In this document: in pieces, positions 17,446-26,397 of the stretch
Numbering within the stretch: the first letter of the stretch is position 1
Layout: every line of letters begins with the position of its first letter
DNA from: Croceimicrobium hydrocarbonivorans
Lineage (GTDB): Bacteria > Bacteroidota > Bacteroidia > Flavobacteriales > Schleiferiaceae
NCBI RefSeq assembly: GCF_014524565.1
Contig: NZ_CP060139.1
Location: 3,665,501-3,729,500, forward strand
Length of the DNA: 64,000 nt
Direction of reading: 5' to 3'
Notes under the pieces: model-generated
What the model was told of the DNA's origin: nothing
Seen by the model: only the letters and a program-made list of their open reading frames with translations
Database searches by the model: none
Program-made: the position numbers and the translations under genes

Positions 17446-18664
17446 AAGAATGTTTATACTCAATAGTTTTTTCTTGGTAGGCATTTTTTTCACCAGCTGT
17501 TGTGATCGGGATGAGCCACCAAAACCTCAATCTAAGCCAGCCTATGAAATTCTTTGGCAGCGACCTATTGTGCCTGACCCTGAACTCTATTTTAGTTTGT
17601 CAATTAATCCATTTCTCTATAAGGGAATGGTAATCGTGAGTTCAGAATATACCATGGAGGGGGTAGAGAGTCCCTTGATGTTCTTGGATTCTGCCGATGG
17701 CCATATTATTGACCTTTGGTCGGATTTTATTGATGGCGCGGTCCCTTATATAAATGAAAGTGCCAGTTCGGAAGGTGAATTTTTAGTTCTGAACACTCAA
17801 AGATCGGTGGACTGTGTGAACCTTGAGACCCGCAGCCGGCAATGGGCTTCTTTAATTTCTCGTAATCACCCTTATAACTATATTTATAAAGGTTATGTTT
17901 ATACAACCATACAGTATAATGGTGAAGATGGAGCAGCGGTATTGCGCAGCCCCTTATACCATGAAGATTGGCAGACAGTTTATTCCTTTATTCGTACCGA
18001 TGAGTATGATCCTTTTTTCTCCGCTTTGGGATTTGGTGAAACAGAGGATGGCCATGATATTGTAGTTTGGAAAAATCGCAGTAGTTATACCAATAAAGAT
18101 CAAACCGACATTTTCGCCTATGATCTCACCGCCGATTCCTTATTGTGGCGAAACCGCGATTTTAATGTGTTTGGTGGCATATTACCCCTGCAGGTAGATA
18201 ATCAAAGAGTTTACGGAGCGGTGGAACGCAGGGTTTTTTGCCTTGATTTAATGACCGGGGATTCGATATGGACTAATGATTTTAGCGGAATTATCGCCCA
18301 ACCACGTCTTAGTAATATTGATCAGGGGATGATGTATCTGTCCGACTACAAAGTCTATATAAAAGGGGTGGGACCGGAGCTGGTCATCTTACATAAAAGT
18401 GATGGCAGTCTGTTTAGATCGAATAATGAATTGCCTCGAGGCATTGAAGACCGGGTGACCTATTTTGAAGGCAAATTATTTATGTCTACCCAAGAATTGG
18501 TGATTGTAGACTTGCTTACGGGTGACCTTTTAAATGACCCCAATGCCATGCTTAGGACTTTTGGAAATATATACAGCAAAATAGTGATCGACCCTGATCG
18601 ACGGGTAATGTATTTTCATAATGGGAGAACTTTGTTTTGCGTGAAAATACCGGAGGATTTGTGA
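17435..18664 (+). CDS. Beta-propeller (PQQ-like) lipoprotein, tandem copy 1
   Basis: The start is taken at ATG 17435 (MKSKRMFILNSFFLVGIFFTSC), 409 residues. An ATG at 17393 lies deep inside the lipase gene and is less likely. The lipobox FTSC places the protein at a membrane surface as a lipoprotein. The rest repeats PQQ/Trp-blade-like units (GMVIVSSEYTMEGVESPLMF, SVDCVNLETRSRQWASLISR, RVFCLDLMTGDSIWTNDFSG, ELVIVDLLTGDLLNDPNAML). It is the only one of four paralogs translationally coupled to the hydrolase and the only one with this signal sequence, so it may be the ancestral member. Confidence 0.8.
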   Translation: MKSKRMFILNSFFLVGIFFTSCCDRDEPPKPQSKPAYEILWQRPIVPDPELYFSLSINPFLYKGMVIVSSEYTMEGVESPLMFLDSADGHIIDLWSDFIDGAVPYINESASSEGEFLVLNTQRSVDCVNLETRSRQWASLISRNHPYNYIYKGYVYTTIQYNGEDGAAVLRSPLYHEDWQTVYSFIRTDEYDPFFSALGFGETEDGHDIVVWKNRSSYTNKDQTDIFAYDLTADSLLWRNRDFNVFGGILPLQVDNQRVYGAVERRVFCLDLMTGDSIWTNDFSGIIAQPRLSNIDQGMMYLSDYKVYIKGVGPELVILHKSDGSLFRSNNELPRGIEDRVTYFEGKLFMSTQELVIVDLLTGDLLNDPNAMLRTFGNIYSKIVIDPDRRVMYFHNGRTLFCVKIPEDL

Positions 18665-19076
18665 GAAGGAGCGGGAGAGAAGATAGCTGGTAGTTGGTCT
18701 TTGGTCGCTGGTCGGACTGAGGACAAGAGATGTTGTTTTCTTCCCTAAATAGGGACTTATGGATTAAACTGCGACTGCCTGCCGGTAGGCGGGAAGGTTC
18801 GCAAAGCATCTCCTTAGACCTCTGTGAACCTCTGCGCTCTTTGTGCCTCCCTGCCTGCCGGTAGGCGGGTAGCGAAGCGGGCGGTGAATTTGGGTAGTTG
18901 GGAATTGGTCGTTTGTCGTTGGGTTTTTAACCGCAAAGAAGCAAAGGGGCTAAGGTTCGCAAAGGTTTCTCCCTGCCTGCCGGTAGGCGGGTAGCGAAGC
19001 GGGCGATGAAGCAAAATTCGACTCTGGCTTTGGACCTTTTGCTAGAACGAGTATTAGTATTTTATGAATTAGCTAA
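18665..19076 (+). repeat. Composite repeat between lipoprotein copies 1 and 2
   Basis: After GAGAAGGAGCGGGAGAGAAG, shared downstream of all four copies, come a GGTAGTTGGTCTTTGGTCGC tract, hairpins near 18775, 18850 and 18972, the CTCTGCGCTCTTTGTGCCTC block and AGCGAAGCGGGCGGTG. From about 19012 to 19076 is the upstream block shared with copies 3 and 4 (AATTCGACTCTGGCTTTGGA ... ATGAATTAGCTAA). It probably contains their promoter: TTTTG, 16-18 bp, TATTTTATG. No gene is seen. Confidence 0.8.
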
Positions 19077-20318
19077 ATGAAACTGATCCCTAATAATAAC
19101 TCCCCTAGAATAAGTCCTTTATTCTTAGTCCTGCTTTGCCTGATGCTGGTGACTTGTAAAGATAAGGAGCCACCAAAACCTCAGTCTAAGCCAGCCTATG
19201 AAATTCTTTGGCAGCGACCCATCGTACCAGATCCCGAAATGTATTTTAGCATCTCTATCAATCCAGTTTTGTATAAAGGTATGGTGATAGTGAGTTCAGA
19301 ATATACTATGGAGGGGGTAGAAAGTCCAATAATGTTCTTAGACACCGCCGATGGCCATATAATCGACCTTTGGTCCGATTATATAGATGGCGCTGTCCCT
19401 TATTTAGAAGAAAGTTCAAGTTTTCAAGGTGATTATTTGGTCTTAAACAACTTGAGATCGGTAGACTGCATCAATCTCGAGACTCGCAGTCGGCAGTGGG
19501 CCACATTAATTTCACGCAATAGTGCTCATAATTATATTTATAAGGGTTATGTCTACACAACTATAGGTTTTAATGGTGAGGATGGAGCAGCGGTATTGCG
19601 CAGCCCCTTGGATCATGAAGATTGGCAGACAGTTTATTCCTTTATTCGTACCGATGAGTATGATCCTTTTTTCTCCGCTTTGGGATTTGGTGAAACAGAG
19701 GATGGCCACGATATTGTGGTTTGGAAAAATCGCAGTAGTTATACCAATAAGAATCAAACCGACATTTTCGCTTACGATCTCACCGCCGATTCCTTATTGT
19801 GGCGAAACCGCGATTTTAATGTATTTGGCGGCATATTGCCCTTGCAGGTAGATAATCAAAGAGTTTACGGTGCCGTGGAACGCAGGGTTTTTTGTCTTGA
19901 TTTATTGACTGGAGATTCAATTTGGACTAATGATTTTAGCGGAATTATCGCCCAACCACGTCTGAGTAATGTTGATCAGGGGATGATGTACCTGTCCGAC
20001 TATAAAGTCTATATAAAAGGGGTGGGGCCGGAGCTGGTCATCTTACACAAAAGTGATGGTAGTCTATTTAGATCGAATAATGAATTACCCGATGGTATTG
20101 AAGATCGGGTGACCTATTTTGAAGGTAAATTATTTATATCTACCCAAGAACTAGTGATTGTAGACCTGCTTACAGGTGACCTTTTAAATAATCCCAATGA
20201 CATGATTTCAACCTTTGGTTATATCCAAAGTAGGATTGTGATCGACCCAGATCGACGGGTAATGTATTTTCATAATGGGAGAACCTTGTTCTGCGTGAAA
20301 ATACCGGAGGATTTGTGA
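19077..20318 (+). CDS. Beta-propeller (PQQ-like) lipoprotein, tandem copy 2
   Basis: The 413-residue protein has a signal peptide and lipobox LVTC (MKLIPNNNSPRISPLFLVLL...LVTCKDKE). The same blade pattern as copy 1 is present. Residues 45-150 are the most divergent among the paralogs (MYFSISINPVLYKGM, DTADGHIIDLWSDYIDGAVP, SSSFQGDYLVLNNLRSVDC). Residues 190-345 are nearly identical to copy 1. The C-terminus again differs (NNPNDMISTFGYIQSRI). The alternation of divergent and identical blocks points to gene conversion rather than uniform drift. Confidence 0.8.
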   Translation: MKLIPNNNSPRISPLFLVLLCLMLVTCKDKEPPKPQSKPAYEILWQRPIVPDPEMYFSISINPVLYKGMVIVSSEYTMEGVESPIMFLDTADGHIIDLWSDYIDGAVPYLEESSSFQGDYLVLNNLRSVDCINLETRSRQWATLISRNSAHNYIYKGYVYTTIGFNGEDGAAVLRSPLDHEDWQTVYSFIRTDEYDPFFSALGFGETEDGHDIVVWKNRSSYTNKNQTDIFAYDLTADSLLWRNRDFNVFGGILPLQVDNQRVYGAVERRVFCLDLLTGDSIWTNDFSGIIAQPRLSNVDQGMMYLSDYKVYIKGVGPELVILHKSDGSLFRSNNELPDGIEDRVTYFEGKLFISTQELVIVDLLTGDLLNNPNDMISTFGYIQSRIVIDPDRRVMYFHNGRTLFCVKIPEDL

Positions 20319-20633
20319 GAAGGAGCGGGAGAGAAGGTAGCTGGTCTTTGGTCGTTGGTAGTTTGTTTGAGACGATAGTAGATAGACCATAGACGATAGA
20401 TTTGATTGGAGTCAAAGAAGTTTGATTGGTTTTTCAAATTTTGGTGCTGTGGGTTTAACCGCACCCGCCTGCCGATAGGTAGGAAGAAGCAAAGGGGCAC
20501 CTGCCTGCCAGTAGGCGGGTAGCGACGAAGGAGCGGGTGGTGAAGCAATAGCGCAGTGGGCGGTGAAGCAAAATTCGACTCAGGCTTTGGACATCTTACC
20601 AGAACGAGTAGTACTATTTTATGAATTAGCTAA
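20319..20633 (+). repeat. Composite repeat between lipoprotein copies 2 and 3
   Basis: This gap carries the long form of the repeat (GGTCGTTGGTAGTTTGTTTG, ACGATAGTAGATAGACCATA, GATTTGATTGGAGTCAAAGA), unlike the gaps after copies 1, 3 and 4. It has hairpin variants near 20466 (CCGCCTGCCGATAGGTAGG) and 20502. The shared upstream block of the next copy follows, here with changes inside the putative promoter. No gene is seen. Confidence 0.8.
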
Positions 20634-21878
20634 ATGAAACTGATCCCTAATAATAACTCCCCTAGAATAAGTCCATTATTCTTAGTCCTGCTTTGCCTGA
20701 TGCTGGTGACTTGTAAAGATAAGGAGCCCCCCAAGCCCCAGCTTAAACCAGCCTATGAGATTCTTTGGCAGCGGCCCATCGTACCAGACCCTGAACTCTA
20801 TTTTAGTTTGTCAATTAATCCATTTCTCTATAAGGGAATGGTAATCGTGAGTTCAGAATATACCATGGAGGGGGTAGAGAGTCCCCTGATGTTCTTGGAT
20901 TCTGCCGATGGCCATATTATTGATCTTTGGTCCGATTTTATTGATGGCGCGGTACCATATATAGATGAATGTGCCAGTTCGGAAGGTGAATTTTTAGTTC
21001 TGAACACTCAAAGATCGGTGGACTGTGTGAACCTGGAGACTCGCAGCCGGCAATGGGCTTCTTTAATTTCTCGCAATCACCCCTATAACTATATCTATAA
21101 AGGTTTTGTCTATACAACTATACAGTATAATGGTGATGATGGCGCGGCGGTATTGCGCAGCCCCTTAGACCATGAAGATTGGCAGACGGTCTATCCCTTT
21201 ACTCGTACCGATTTTTATCATCCTTTTTTCTCTGCTTTGGGATTTGGTGAAACAGAGGATGGACATGAAATCGTGGTTTGGAAAAATAGGAGTAGTTCAG
21301 GAGGTATAAAAAATCAAACTGACATTTTTGCCTATGATCTTACCGCCGATTCCTTAATGTGGCGAAATCGAGATTTTAATGAATTTGGCGGCATATTACC
21401 CCTGCAGGTAGATAATCAAAGAGTCTACGGAGCGGTGGAAAGCAGGGTTTTTTGCCTTGATTTAATGACCGGGGATTCGATATGGACTAATGATTTTAGT
21501 GGGATTGTATCCAAACCAAAGCTCTATAATTTTGATCAAGGGATGATGTATCTGTCGGATTATAAGGTTTATTTAAAGGGGGGAGGACCAGAGCTGGTCA
21601 TCTTACATAAAAGTGATGGTAGTCTGTTTAGGACTAATGATGAATTACCCGATGGTATTGAAGACCGGGTGACCTATTTTGAAGGCAAATTATTTATGTC
21701 TACCCAAGAACTAGTGATTGTAGACCTGCTTACAGGTGACCTTTTAAATGATCCCAATGCCATGCTTAGGACTTTTGGAAATATATACAGCAAAATAGTG
21801 ATCGACCCAGATCGACGGGTAATGTATTTCCATAATGGGAGAACCTTGTTTTGCGTGAAAATACCGGAGGATTTGTGA
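20634..21878 (+). CDS. Beta-propeller (PQQ-like) lipoprotein, tandem copy 3
   Basis: The 414-residue protein has the same signal peptide and LVTC lipobox as copies 2 and 4. It is one residue longer because SSYTNKDQ is replaced by SSSGGIKNQ (around residue 222). Its second half is the most divergent (LMWRNRDFNEFGGI, AVESRVFC, GIVSKPKLYNFDQ, VYLKGGGPEL, FRTNDELPDG), while its first half is nearly identical to copy 4. Role presumably the same as its paralogs; substrate or partner unknown. Confidence 0.8.
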   Translation: MKLIPNNNSPRISPLFLVLLCLMLVTCKDKEPPKPQLKPAYEILWQRPIVPDPELYFSLSINPFLYKGMVIVSSEYTMEGVESPLMFLDSADGHIIDLWSDFIDGAVPYIDECASSEGEFLVLNTQRSVDCVNLETRSRQWASLISRNHPYNYIYKGFVYTTIQYNGDDGAAVLRSPLDHEDWQTVYPFTRTDFYHPFFSALGFGETEDGHEIVVWKNRSSSGGIKNQTDIFAYDLTADSLMWRNRDFNEFGGILPLQVDNQRVYGAVESRVFCLDLMTGDSIWTNDFSGIVSKPKLYNFDQGMMYLSDYKVYLKGGGPELVILHKSDGSLFRTNDELPDGIEDRVTYFEGKLFMSTQELVIVDLLTGDLLNDPNAMLRTFGNIYSKIVIDPDRRVMYFHNGRTLFCVKIPEDL

Positions 21879-22175
21879 GAAGGAGCGGGAGAGAAGGTAG
21901 CTGGTAGTTGGTCTTTGGTCGCTGGTCGCTGGTCGGACTGAGGACAAGAGATGTTGTTTTCTTCCCTAAATAGGGACTTATGGATTAAACTGCGACTGCC
22001 TGCCGGTAGGCGGGAAGGTTCGCAAAGCATCTCCTTAGACCTCTTTGCACCTCTGCGCTCTTTGTGCCTCCCTGCCTGCCGGTAGGCGGGTAGCGAAGCG
22101 GGCGGTGAAGCAAAATTCGACTCTGGCTTTGGACCTCTTGCTAGAACGAGTATTAGTATTTTATGAATTAGCTAA
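21879..22175 (+). repeat. Composite repeat between lipoprotein copies 3 and 4
   Basis: Nearly identical to the gap after copy 1 (GGACTGAGGACAAGAGATGT, CCCTAAATAGGGACTTATGG, hairpins near 21997 and 22071). This shows that the duplication unit included the downstream repeat. It ends with the shared upstream block AATTCGACTCTGGCTTTGGA. Confidence 0.85.
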
Positions 22176-23417
22176 ATGAAACTGATCCCTAATAATAACT
22201 CCCCTAGAATAAGTCCTTTATTCTTAGTCCTGCTTTGCTTGTTGCTGGTGACTTGTAAAGATAAGGAGCCACCAAAACCTCAGTCTAAGCCAGCCTATGA
22301 AATTCTTTGGCAGCGGCCCATCGTACCAGACCCCGAACTCTATTTTAGTTTGTCAATTAATCCATTTCTCTATAAGGGGATGGTAATCGTGAGTTCAGAA
22401 TATACCATGGAGGGGGTAGAGAGTCCCCTGATGTTCTTGGATTCTGCCGATGGCCATATTATTGATCTTTGGTCCGATTTTATTGATGGCGCGGTACCAT
22501 ATATAGATGAAAGTGCCAGTTCGGAAGGTGAATTTTTAGTTCTGAACACTCAAAGATCGGTGGACTGTGTGAACCTGGAGACCCGCAGCCGGCAATGGGC
22601 TTCTTTAATTTCTCGCAATCACCCCTATAACTATATCTATAAAGGTTTTGTCTATACAACTATACAGTATAATGGTGATGATGGAGCAGCGGTATTGCGC
22701 AGCCCCTTAGACCATGAAGATTGGCAGACGGTCTATCCCTTTACTCGGACCGATGAGTATGTCCCCTTTTTCTCCGCTTTGGGATTTGGTGAAACAGAGG
22801 ATGGCCATGATATTGTAGTTTGGAAAAATCGCAGTAGTTATACCAATAAAGATCAAACCGACATTTTCGCCTATGATCTCACCGCCGATTCCTTATTGTG
22901 GCGAAACCGCGATTTTAATGTGTTTGGTGGCATATTACCCCTGCAGGTAGATAATCAAAGAGTTTACGGAGCGGTGGAACGCAGGGTTTTTTGCCTTGAT
23001 TTAATGACCGGGGATTCGATATGGACTAATGATTTTAGCGGAATTATCGCCCAACCACGTCTTAGTAATATTGATCAGGGGATGATGTATCTGTCCGACT
23101 ACAAAGTCTATATAAAAGGGGTGGGACCGGAGCTGGTCATCTTACATAAAAGTGATGGCAGTCTGTTTAGATCGAATAATGAATTGCCCGATGGTATTGA
23201 AGACCGGGTGACCTATTTTGAAGGCAAATTATTTATGTCTACCCAAGAATTGGTGATTGTAGACCTGCTTACAGGTGACCTTTTAAATGATCCCAATGCC
23301 ATGCTTAGGACTTTTGGAAATATATACAGCAAAATAGTGATCGACCCTGACCGACGGGTAATGTATTTCCATAATGGGAGAACCTTGTTCTGCGTGAAAA
23401 TACCGGAGGATTTGTGA
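22176..23417 (+). CDS. Beta-propeller (PQQ-like) lipoprotein, tandem copy 4
   Basis: The 413-residue protein has signal peptide and lipobox LVTC. It reads as a chimera. Residues 1 to about 190 match copy 3 (YIDESASSEGEF, YKGFVYTTIQYNGDDGAAVL, VYPFTRTD). From about residue 200 to the end it matches copy 1 (HDIVVWKNRSSYTNKDQTDI, RRVFCLDLMTGDSIWTNDFS, IIAQPRLSNIDQ), apart from NELPDG. This is the clearest recombination product in the array. Confidence 0.8.
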   Translation: MKLIPNNNSPRISPLFLVLLCLLLVTCKDKEPPKPQSKPAYEILWQRPIVPDPELYFSLSINPFLYKGMVIVSSEYTMEGVESPLMFLDSADGHIIDLWSDFIDGAVPYIDESASSEGEFLVLNTQRSVDCVNLETRSRQWASLISRNHPYNYIYKGFVYTTIQYNGDDGAAVLRSPLDHEDWQTVYPFTRTDEYVPFFSALGFGETEDGHDIVVWKNRSSYTNKDQTDIFAYDLTADSLLWRNRDFNVFGGILPLQVDNQRVYGAVERRVFCLDLMTGDSIWTNDFSGIIAQPRLSNIDQGMMYLSDYKVYIKGVGPELVILHKSDGSLFRSNNELPDGIEDRVTYFEGKLFMSTQELVIVDLLTGDLLNDPNAMLRTFGNIYSKIVIDPDRRVMYFHNGRTLFCVKIPEDL

Positions 23418-23495
23418 GAAGGAGCGGGAGAGAAGATAGCTGGTAGTTGGTCTTTGGTCGCTGGTCGGACTGAGGACAAGAGATGTTGTTTTCTT
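23418..23495 (+). repeat. Truncated downstream repeat; end of the duplicated block
   Basis: GAGAAGGAGCGGGAGAGAAG ... GGACTGAGGACAAGAGATGT is shared with copies 1 and 3. Identity stops at about 23495, where CTTCTATGAATG replaces CTTCCCTAAATAGG. This marks the right edge of the tandem amplification. The following 130 bp to 23627 show nothing recognisable. Confidence 0.75.
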
Positions 23496-23627
23496 CTATG
23501 AATGATGTGAGGCGAGTTTAACCTCGCTAACCTTTCGGTAAGCTGTGCAGTAGCCAGTTTTTATCAAAAGGTATAAGCCTAACTGAAATGTGTCAAACCT
23601 ACATAAGGATAGGACAGCTTTAAGTGA

Positions 23628-23849
23628 TTAGTCTTTTAGAAGTTCGGCCAGACTTATTTCAAGGCCTGCTGCGATTTTTAAGAGGGTTAGAACCCGTGGG
23701 TTGGTTTCAGCTTTTTCTATTTTGTGCAATTGAGTACGACCTATATCGCAATGGAAAGCAAAAGCTTTTTGATCTAAGCCTTTTATTTCGCGAAGTTCTT
23801 TGATCCTGGAACCTAAGAACTGTAGATATTTCTCATCTGATTTGTTCAC
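23628..23849 (-). CDS. Small XRE-family regulator, likely partner of SymE-like gene
   Basis: The protein is a compact HTH_3 domain: LGSRIKELREIKGLDQKAFA, FHCDIGRTQLHKIEKAETNP, RVLTLLKIAAGLEISLAELL. The open frame reaches an ATG at 23948, but that would overlap the divergent SymE-like gene and cross the inverted repeat at 23883-23900. A GTG at 23849 (VNKSDEKYLQFLGSRI, 73 residues) or a TTG at 23867 is more plausible. It probably binds the shared intergenic operator and represses one or both genes. Antitoxin function is inference. Confidence 0.75.
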   Translation of the reverse strand: MNKSDEKYLQFLGSRIKELREIKGLDQKAFAFHCDIGRTQLHKIEKAETNPRVLTLLKIAAGLEISLAELLKD

Positions 23850-23882
23850 TATTCCAAACTTGATCAAATCTTTTTTATATTG

Positions 23883-23900
23883 TGTTCGCTTTAACGAACA
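23883..23900. promoter_or_regulatory. Inverted repeat, candidate operator for the XRE protein
   Basis: TGTTCG and its exact complement CGAACA are separated by 6 bp (CTTTAA). They sit between the divergent XRE and SymE-like genes and end 3 bp before the ATG of the latter. Size and spacing fit a dimeric HTH regulator. Confidence 0.6.
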
Positions 23901-23903
23901 GAT

Positions 23904-24089
23904 ATGACTCGCAATAGAACTCTTAAAATACATGCCAAGCATCGCCAACGATCTTATGACTCTACCAAAGTACCTGAGATCCGCCTGGAAGGGAAATGGC
24001 TGGAAAGCCTAGGCTTTGAGATAGGAGGGGAGGTAAACTTGGACTTGAGGGAAGGGGAGATTAGGATAAGGTGTAAAGGAGCATTGTAG
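23904..24089 (+). CDS. SymE-like toxin-family protein
   Basis: The 61-residue protein matches the SymE toxin domain (AbrB-like swapped-hairpin fold): RSYDSTKVPEIRLEGKWLES, LGFEIGGEVNLDLREGEIRI. The pattern IPxIxLxGxWLxxxGFxxGxxVxxxxxEGxI is the family signature. In E. coli, SymE is an SOS-induced protein controlled by an antisense RNA and linked to RNA cleavage or nucleoid condensation. Here the partner appears to be a divergent XRE protein instead. It is the last gene before the CRISPR array, about 80 bp from its degenerate first half repeat. Confidence 0.8.
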   Translation: MTRNRTLKIHAKHRQRSYDSTKVPEIRLEGKWLESLGFEIGGEVNLDLREGEIRIRCKGAL

Positions 24090-26397
24090 AACCGTTTTCT
24101 TCTTAATATTTTAAAGGAGGTTTTAAAAATTATTTTCCTTTAGTTTCTTATCTTTTGGTGTTAAAAAATGCAAATAGTTCTGTCACAGGGCATATCCGCA
24201 ATGGAAACCACCCCCGGAAGTTGTGATTAGCTTTCAAATTGAATTGTAAATAGTTCTGTCGCAGGTTCATTATAATACGCGTGTGCGGGTGAGCGGGTTG
24301 TGATTAGCTTTCAAATTGAATTGTAAATAGTTCTGTCACAGGTTGAATGGTTAATCTCAGAGCTTGAAAGTAGTTGTGATTAGCTTTCAAATTGAATTGT
24401 AAATAGTTCTGTCACAGGAAGGCCATCTAAACGTAATATTTAACGGTGGTTGTGATTAGCTTTCAAATTGAATTGTAACTTAGTTCTGTCACAGGCCTGC
24501 GTTGCACTCTTACAAGTGATAACATGTTGTGATTAGCTTTCAAATTGAATTGTAACTTAGTTCTGTCACAGGTTTTACCTCCGTAAACTTTAACCCGGTG
24601 TAGTTGTGATTAGCTTTCAAATTGAATTGTAACTTAGTTCTGTCACAGGTCATTTGTTGGCCGTTTCCTTTTCGCACTCGTTGTGATTAGCTTTCAAATT
24701 GAATTGTAACTTAGTTCTGTCACAGGCACGTTCATCAACTTCTTCTCTAGAGATAGGTTGTGATTAGCTTTCAAATTGAATTGTAACTTAGTTCTGTCAC
24801 AGGCAGATTCAATACGTTTAATTTTGTTTTCAAGTTGTGATTAGCTTTCAAATTGAATTGTAACTTAGTTCTGTCACAGGTACTTTCAGAATAACGACTA
24901 CCACCACGAGGTTGTGATTAGCTTTCAAATTGAATTGTAACTTAGTTCTGTCACAGGGTACCATTTTCACTAGCCCAATGTAAACAAGTTGTGATTAGCT
25001 TTCAAATTGAATTGTAACTTAGTTCTGTCACAGGATCTGGGGGTAGATGGTGATCGTAGTGTGCGTTGTGATTAGCTTTCAAATTGAATTGTAACTTAGT
25101 TCTGTCACAGGACAAGAGTTAAAATCAAAGGTATATAAATAGTTGTGATTAGCTTTCAAATTGAATTGTAACTTAGTTCTGTCACAGGAATGATAAACAC
25201 TCCTTAGTTCAGTTGCAAGTTGTGATTAGCTTTCAAATTGAATTGTAACTTAGTTCTGTCACAGGTCCTTTTGAGTGTACATAAAAGAATTGCCCGTTGT
25301 GATTAGCTTTCAAATTGAATTGTAACTTAGTTCTGTCACAGGCATCCTTTGCTTCTTGAGCAGTGTAAAAGTGTTGTGATTAGCTTTCAAATTGAATTGT
25401 AACTTAGTTCTGTCACAGGGATTTGACAAAGCTTAGAATCTCTTTGGTCGTTGTGATTAGCTTTCAAATTGAATTGTAACTTAGTTCTGTCACAGGTACT
25501 AATAAAGTCATCCGCTGTGCCGTAAAGTTGTGATTAGCTTTCAAATTGAATTGTAACTTAGTTCTGTCACAGGCTGCCCTTGAAATGATTGCCAAGCATA
25601 TTGGTTGTGATTAGCTTTCAAATTGAATTGTAACTTAGTTCTGTCACAGGTTTTTTCTGTTTAATATCAGTATATTTTAAGTTGTGATTAGCTTTCAAAT
25701 TGAATTGTAACTTAGTTCTGTCACAGGTGGATCCGGTACTACACTGGTGTCATACCAGTTGTGATTAGCTTTCAAATTGAATTGTAACTTAGTTCTGTCA
25801 CAGGAATCGCTGCAGGTATGTCCAAACCTTGCAAGTTGTGATTAGCTTTCAAATTGAATTGTAACTTAGTTCTGTCACAGGATTGATTTTACACAAATAA
25901 ACAAAAATATTGTTGTGATTAGCTTTCAAATTGAATTGTAACTTAGTTCTGTCACAGGATGCTAACAGCTGACAACCACTATTATGCTGTTGTGATTAGC
26001 TTTCAAATTGAATTGTAACTTAGTTCTGTCACAGGCGGAAAAGAACTCCTATTTTTAACGACCGGTTGTGATTAGCTTTCAAATTGAATTGTAACTTAGT
26101 TCTGTCACAGGTCTAAAAGACACAGACGAAACCCTTTGGCAGTTGTGATTAGCTTTCAAATTGAATTGTAACTTAGTTCTGTCACAGGCTACTCTAGCAT
26201 CTTCTGTCACCTCGATATGTTGTGATTAGCTTTCAAATTGAATTGTAACTTAGTTCTGTCACAGGGATGCCTTTGAAAGCGCACGAGAACATTTTGTTGT
26301 GATTAGCTTTCAAATTGAATTGTAACTTAGTTCTGTCACAGGGGTGGCCCCGGATGTGTAAGTCCCCCATTATTCCAACAGGTCTAAATTATCGATT

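Noticed and set aside
24090-24169. AT-rich 80 bp left of the array as the spacer-acquisition leader
   Set aside because: The adjoining repeats are the degenerate ones, which mark the old end; the cas2 side is the better candidate.
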